A stretch of DNA of 42,329 nucleotides, taken from the NCBI GenBank assembly GCA_030692565.1, contig JAUYAO010000024.1, forward strand, positions 1 to 42,329, read 5' to 3'. Origin of the DNA: Nitrospira sp. (GTDB lineage Bacteria; Nitrospirota; Nitrospiria; Nitrospirales; Nitrospiraceae). Position 1 is the stretch's first letter. Each line of letters opens with the position of its first letter. The notes beneath the pieces are model-generated. The model was not told where the DNA came from. It was given only the letters and a program-made list of their open reading frames with translations, and did not search any database. Positions 42,261 to 42,329 of this stretch are shown here, piece by piece. Made by a program: the position numbers and the translations under genes.

Positions 42261-42329
42261 ATGGCTAAAACATTCAAATCCTGGGACGTCGATCAGCCGG
42301 TACTGCTCCCTCCGTCCGTGCAGGAGCTG
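42261..42329 (+). mobile_element. IS1182-family transposase, N-terminal fragment at window edge
   Basis: ATG at 42261 opens 23 codons to the edge, MAKTFKSWDVDQPVLLPPSV and on. The opening (K-x-W-D-V-D-Q-P-x-L-L-P-P-S) is characteristic of IS1182/IS5-like DDE transposases (recognition from memory). The remainder lies outside the window. Confidence 0.75.

Noticed and set aside
1-42329. CRISPR array
   Set aside because: No set of regularly spaced identical 25-40 bp repeats was found; the repeats seen are palindromic elements or single duplications.
1-42329. Composite transposon defined by the two edge transposases
   Set aside because: The left and right fragments belong to different IS families (IS630 and IS1182), and the interval carries core genes such as recJ and rel.

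Overview
The window looks like a Nitrospirota chromosome, most likely Nitrospira. This is inferred from the gene set: a K+-independent proton-pumping pyrophosphatase, a Pup protein ending in Gly-Gly-Glu, a His-rich SmbP-type metal-binding protein of the kind known from nitrifiers, a membrane-anchored five-haem cytochrome c, and a GC-rich genome full of palindromic intergenic repeats. No rRNA, tRNA or CRISPR array was seen. Both edges are cut inside transposase genes: an IS630-type on the left (minus strand) and an IS1182-type on the right (plus strand).

Layout. 1-8.5 kb is mostly housekeeping: hppA, pup, recJ, bifunctional rel, an exported DUF192 protein, a zinc-ribbon protein and an exported flavodoxin. 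8.6-14.8 kb holds two convergent superfamily 2 (SF2) ATPases, a SWIM-SNF2 protein and a PLD-like/DECH helicase, separated by a 118-bp inverted-repeat element and a perfect 20-bp tandem repeat. 15.1-17.3 kb has bfd behind a Fur-box-like site and an M3 peptidase. 17.4-19.7 kb has a nuclease-like hypothetical gene whose last 203 bp are duplicated on the far side of a VapBC-type toxin-antitoxin pair. 20.2-23.9 kb is a redox/metal group: deacetylase-family hydrolase, five-haem cytochrome, rhodanese and smbP. 23.9-26.8 kb has a nitrilase-family amidase, an AlgH/YqgE protein and a BamE-like/CsgG-like/PDZ lipoprotein candidate.

26.8-31.5 kb is an accessory island of lower GC: a WYL regulator, a small protein translationally coupled to a BCS1-like AAA+ ATPase, a UDG-fold-like protein, two hypothetical proteins and a primase-type zinc-finger protein. 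Three promoters in this island share a GTGAC-N7-GTCAC element at nearly constant distance from the start codon. I regard this as the best candidate for an undescribed regulated system.

31.5-36.1 kb holds a UvrA-family gene (minus strand). Downstream of it lie two extra copies of its own 3' end, interleaved with a Phd/RelE-type pair and a DUF3597 gene. This is the same architecture as the VapBC locus, so 3'-end duplication around small cargo modules occurs independently at two loci. The UvrA gene itself also carries two different palindromic repeats inserted in frame. 36.2-42.2 kb has YbjQ, a hypothetical protein, an arylamine N-acetyltransferase, a small membrane protein, an RNase Z-like metallohydrolase, a CPBP-like membrane protein, a TolC-like outer-membrane protein and a divergent secreted protein.
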